From positions 1 to 64,000 of the forward strand of contig JASGMB010000001.1 in the NCBI GenBank assembly GCA_030156665.1: a DNA stretch of 64,000 nucleotides, written 5' to 3'. Below are positions 63,989 to 64,000 of the stretch, piece by piece. Made by a program: the position numbers and the translations under genes. The notes under the pieces were generated by a model, which was not told where the DNA came from, made no database searches, and was given only the letters and a program-made list of their open reading frames with translations. Source of the DNA: Clostridiales bacterium. GTDB lineage: Bacteria > Bacillota > Clostridia > SK-Y3. Each line of letters starts with the position of its first letter. Within the stretch, counting starts at the first letter, position 1.

Positions 63989-64000
63989 AACCTCCTCCCA

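Overview
The window is AT-rich and reads like the chromosome of an anaerobic, low-GC Firmicute of the class Clostridia. The pointers are a Phe-specific T-box leader, a Firmicutes-type 6S RNA beside tcdA, IreB, DegS/DegU, HemZ, the TGS-type uridine kinase fusion, acyl-CoA dehydratase activase-like proteins, a corrinoid-activase-like ASKHA protein, strong AGGAGG-type ribosome binding sites and frequent TTG/GTG starts. I cannot name a genus. I found no rRNA, tRNA, CRISPR array, prophage or intact transposase gene. Nearly all genes lie on the minus strand. The plus-strand exceptions are argG, argH, a small universal-stress-like gene, a lipoprotein gene and a DUF523 gene.

Layout, left to right. 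Positions 1-5.3 kb: tandem hairpins, two half-size TauE/SafE permease genes, tcdA, 6S RNA, and a three-gene operon related to activators of 2-hydroxyacyl-CoA dehydratases. 5.4-9.6 kb: DUF1292, ruvX and ireB, a trio normally contiguous, here split by a ferredoxin-type aldo/keto reductase and a 728-residue phosphatase-fold membrane protein. 9.7-13.9 kb: pheT and pheS with a T-box leader (specifier UUC) and a good promoter. 14-19.4 kb: a cell-wall amidase, two small genes and ruvB-ruvA-ruvC. 19.5-22.9 kb: argG-argH behind an ARG-box promoter, then a Usp-like gene. 23-32.3 kb: proA, proB, a penicillin-binding protein with a disrupted N-terminus, trhP, trmR, mltG and typA. 32.5-41.6 kb: degU, degS, a copper-chaperone-like protein, a CPBP protease, 5-formyl-THF cyclo-ligase, an ASKHA ferredoxin protein, a zinc-ribbon protein, rplY/ctc, an unknown small gene and a lipoprotein. 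41.6-53.3 kb: uridine-kinase fusion, hemZ, an MBL hydrolase, dtd, relA, apt, recJ, lepB and DUF523. 53.4-58.5 kb: a 5-oxoprolinase region (pxpC, pxpB, Nramp-like, YcsI-like, pxpA). 58.6-64 kb: an SLH/GH18 protein, mutS2 and livF at the edge.

Functional links. TrhP and TrmR are consecutive enzymes for 5-methoxyuridine at tRNA position 34. DegS and DegU form a two-component pair. PxpA, PxpB and PxpC form 5-oxoprolinase. MltG, the amidase, the PBP and the SLH/GH18 protein act on the wall. RuvABC, RuvX, RecJ and MutS2 handle DNA or RNA processing.

The most unusual content is between genes. There are several families of dispersed non-coding repeats. One has terminal inverted repeats like a MITE (three copies and a fragment). 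One is a 151-bp palindromic element that can fold as a three-way junction. One is an 80-100 bp hairpin family. The strongest case is a structured repeat found three times, next to relA and in tandem near mutS2, whose paired stems change in a compensatory way. Other points of note are the broken PBP N-terminus, the Nramp-family protein without the usual metal ligands, and a hairpin covering the rplY ribosome binding site.
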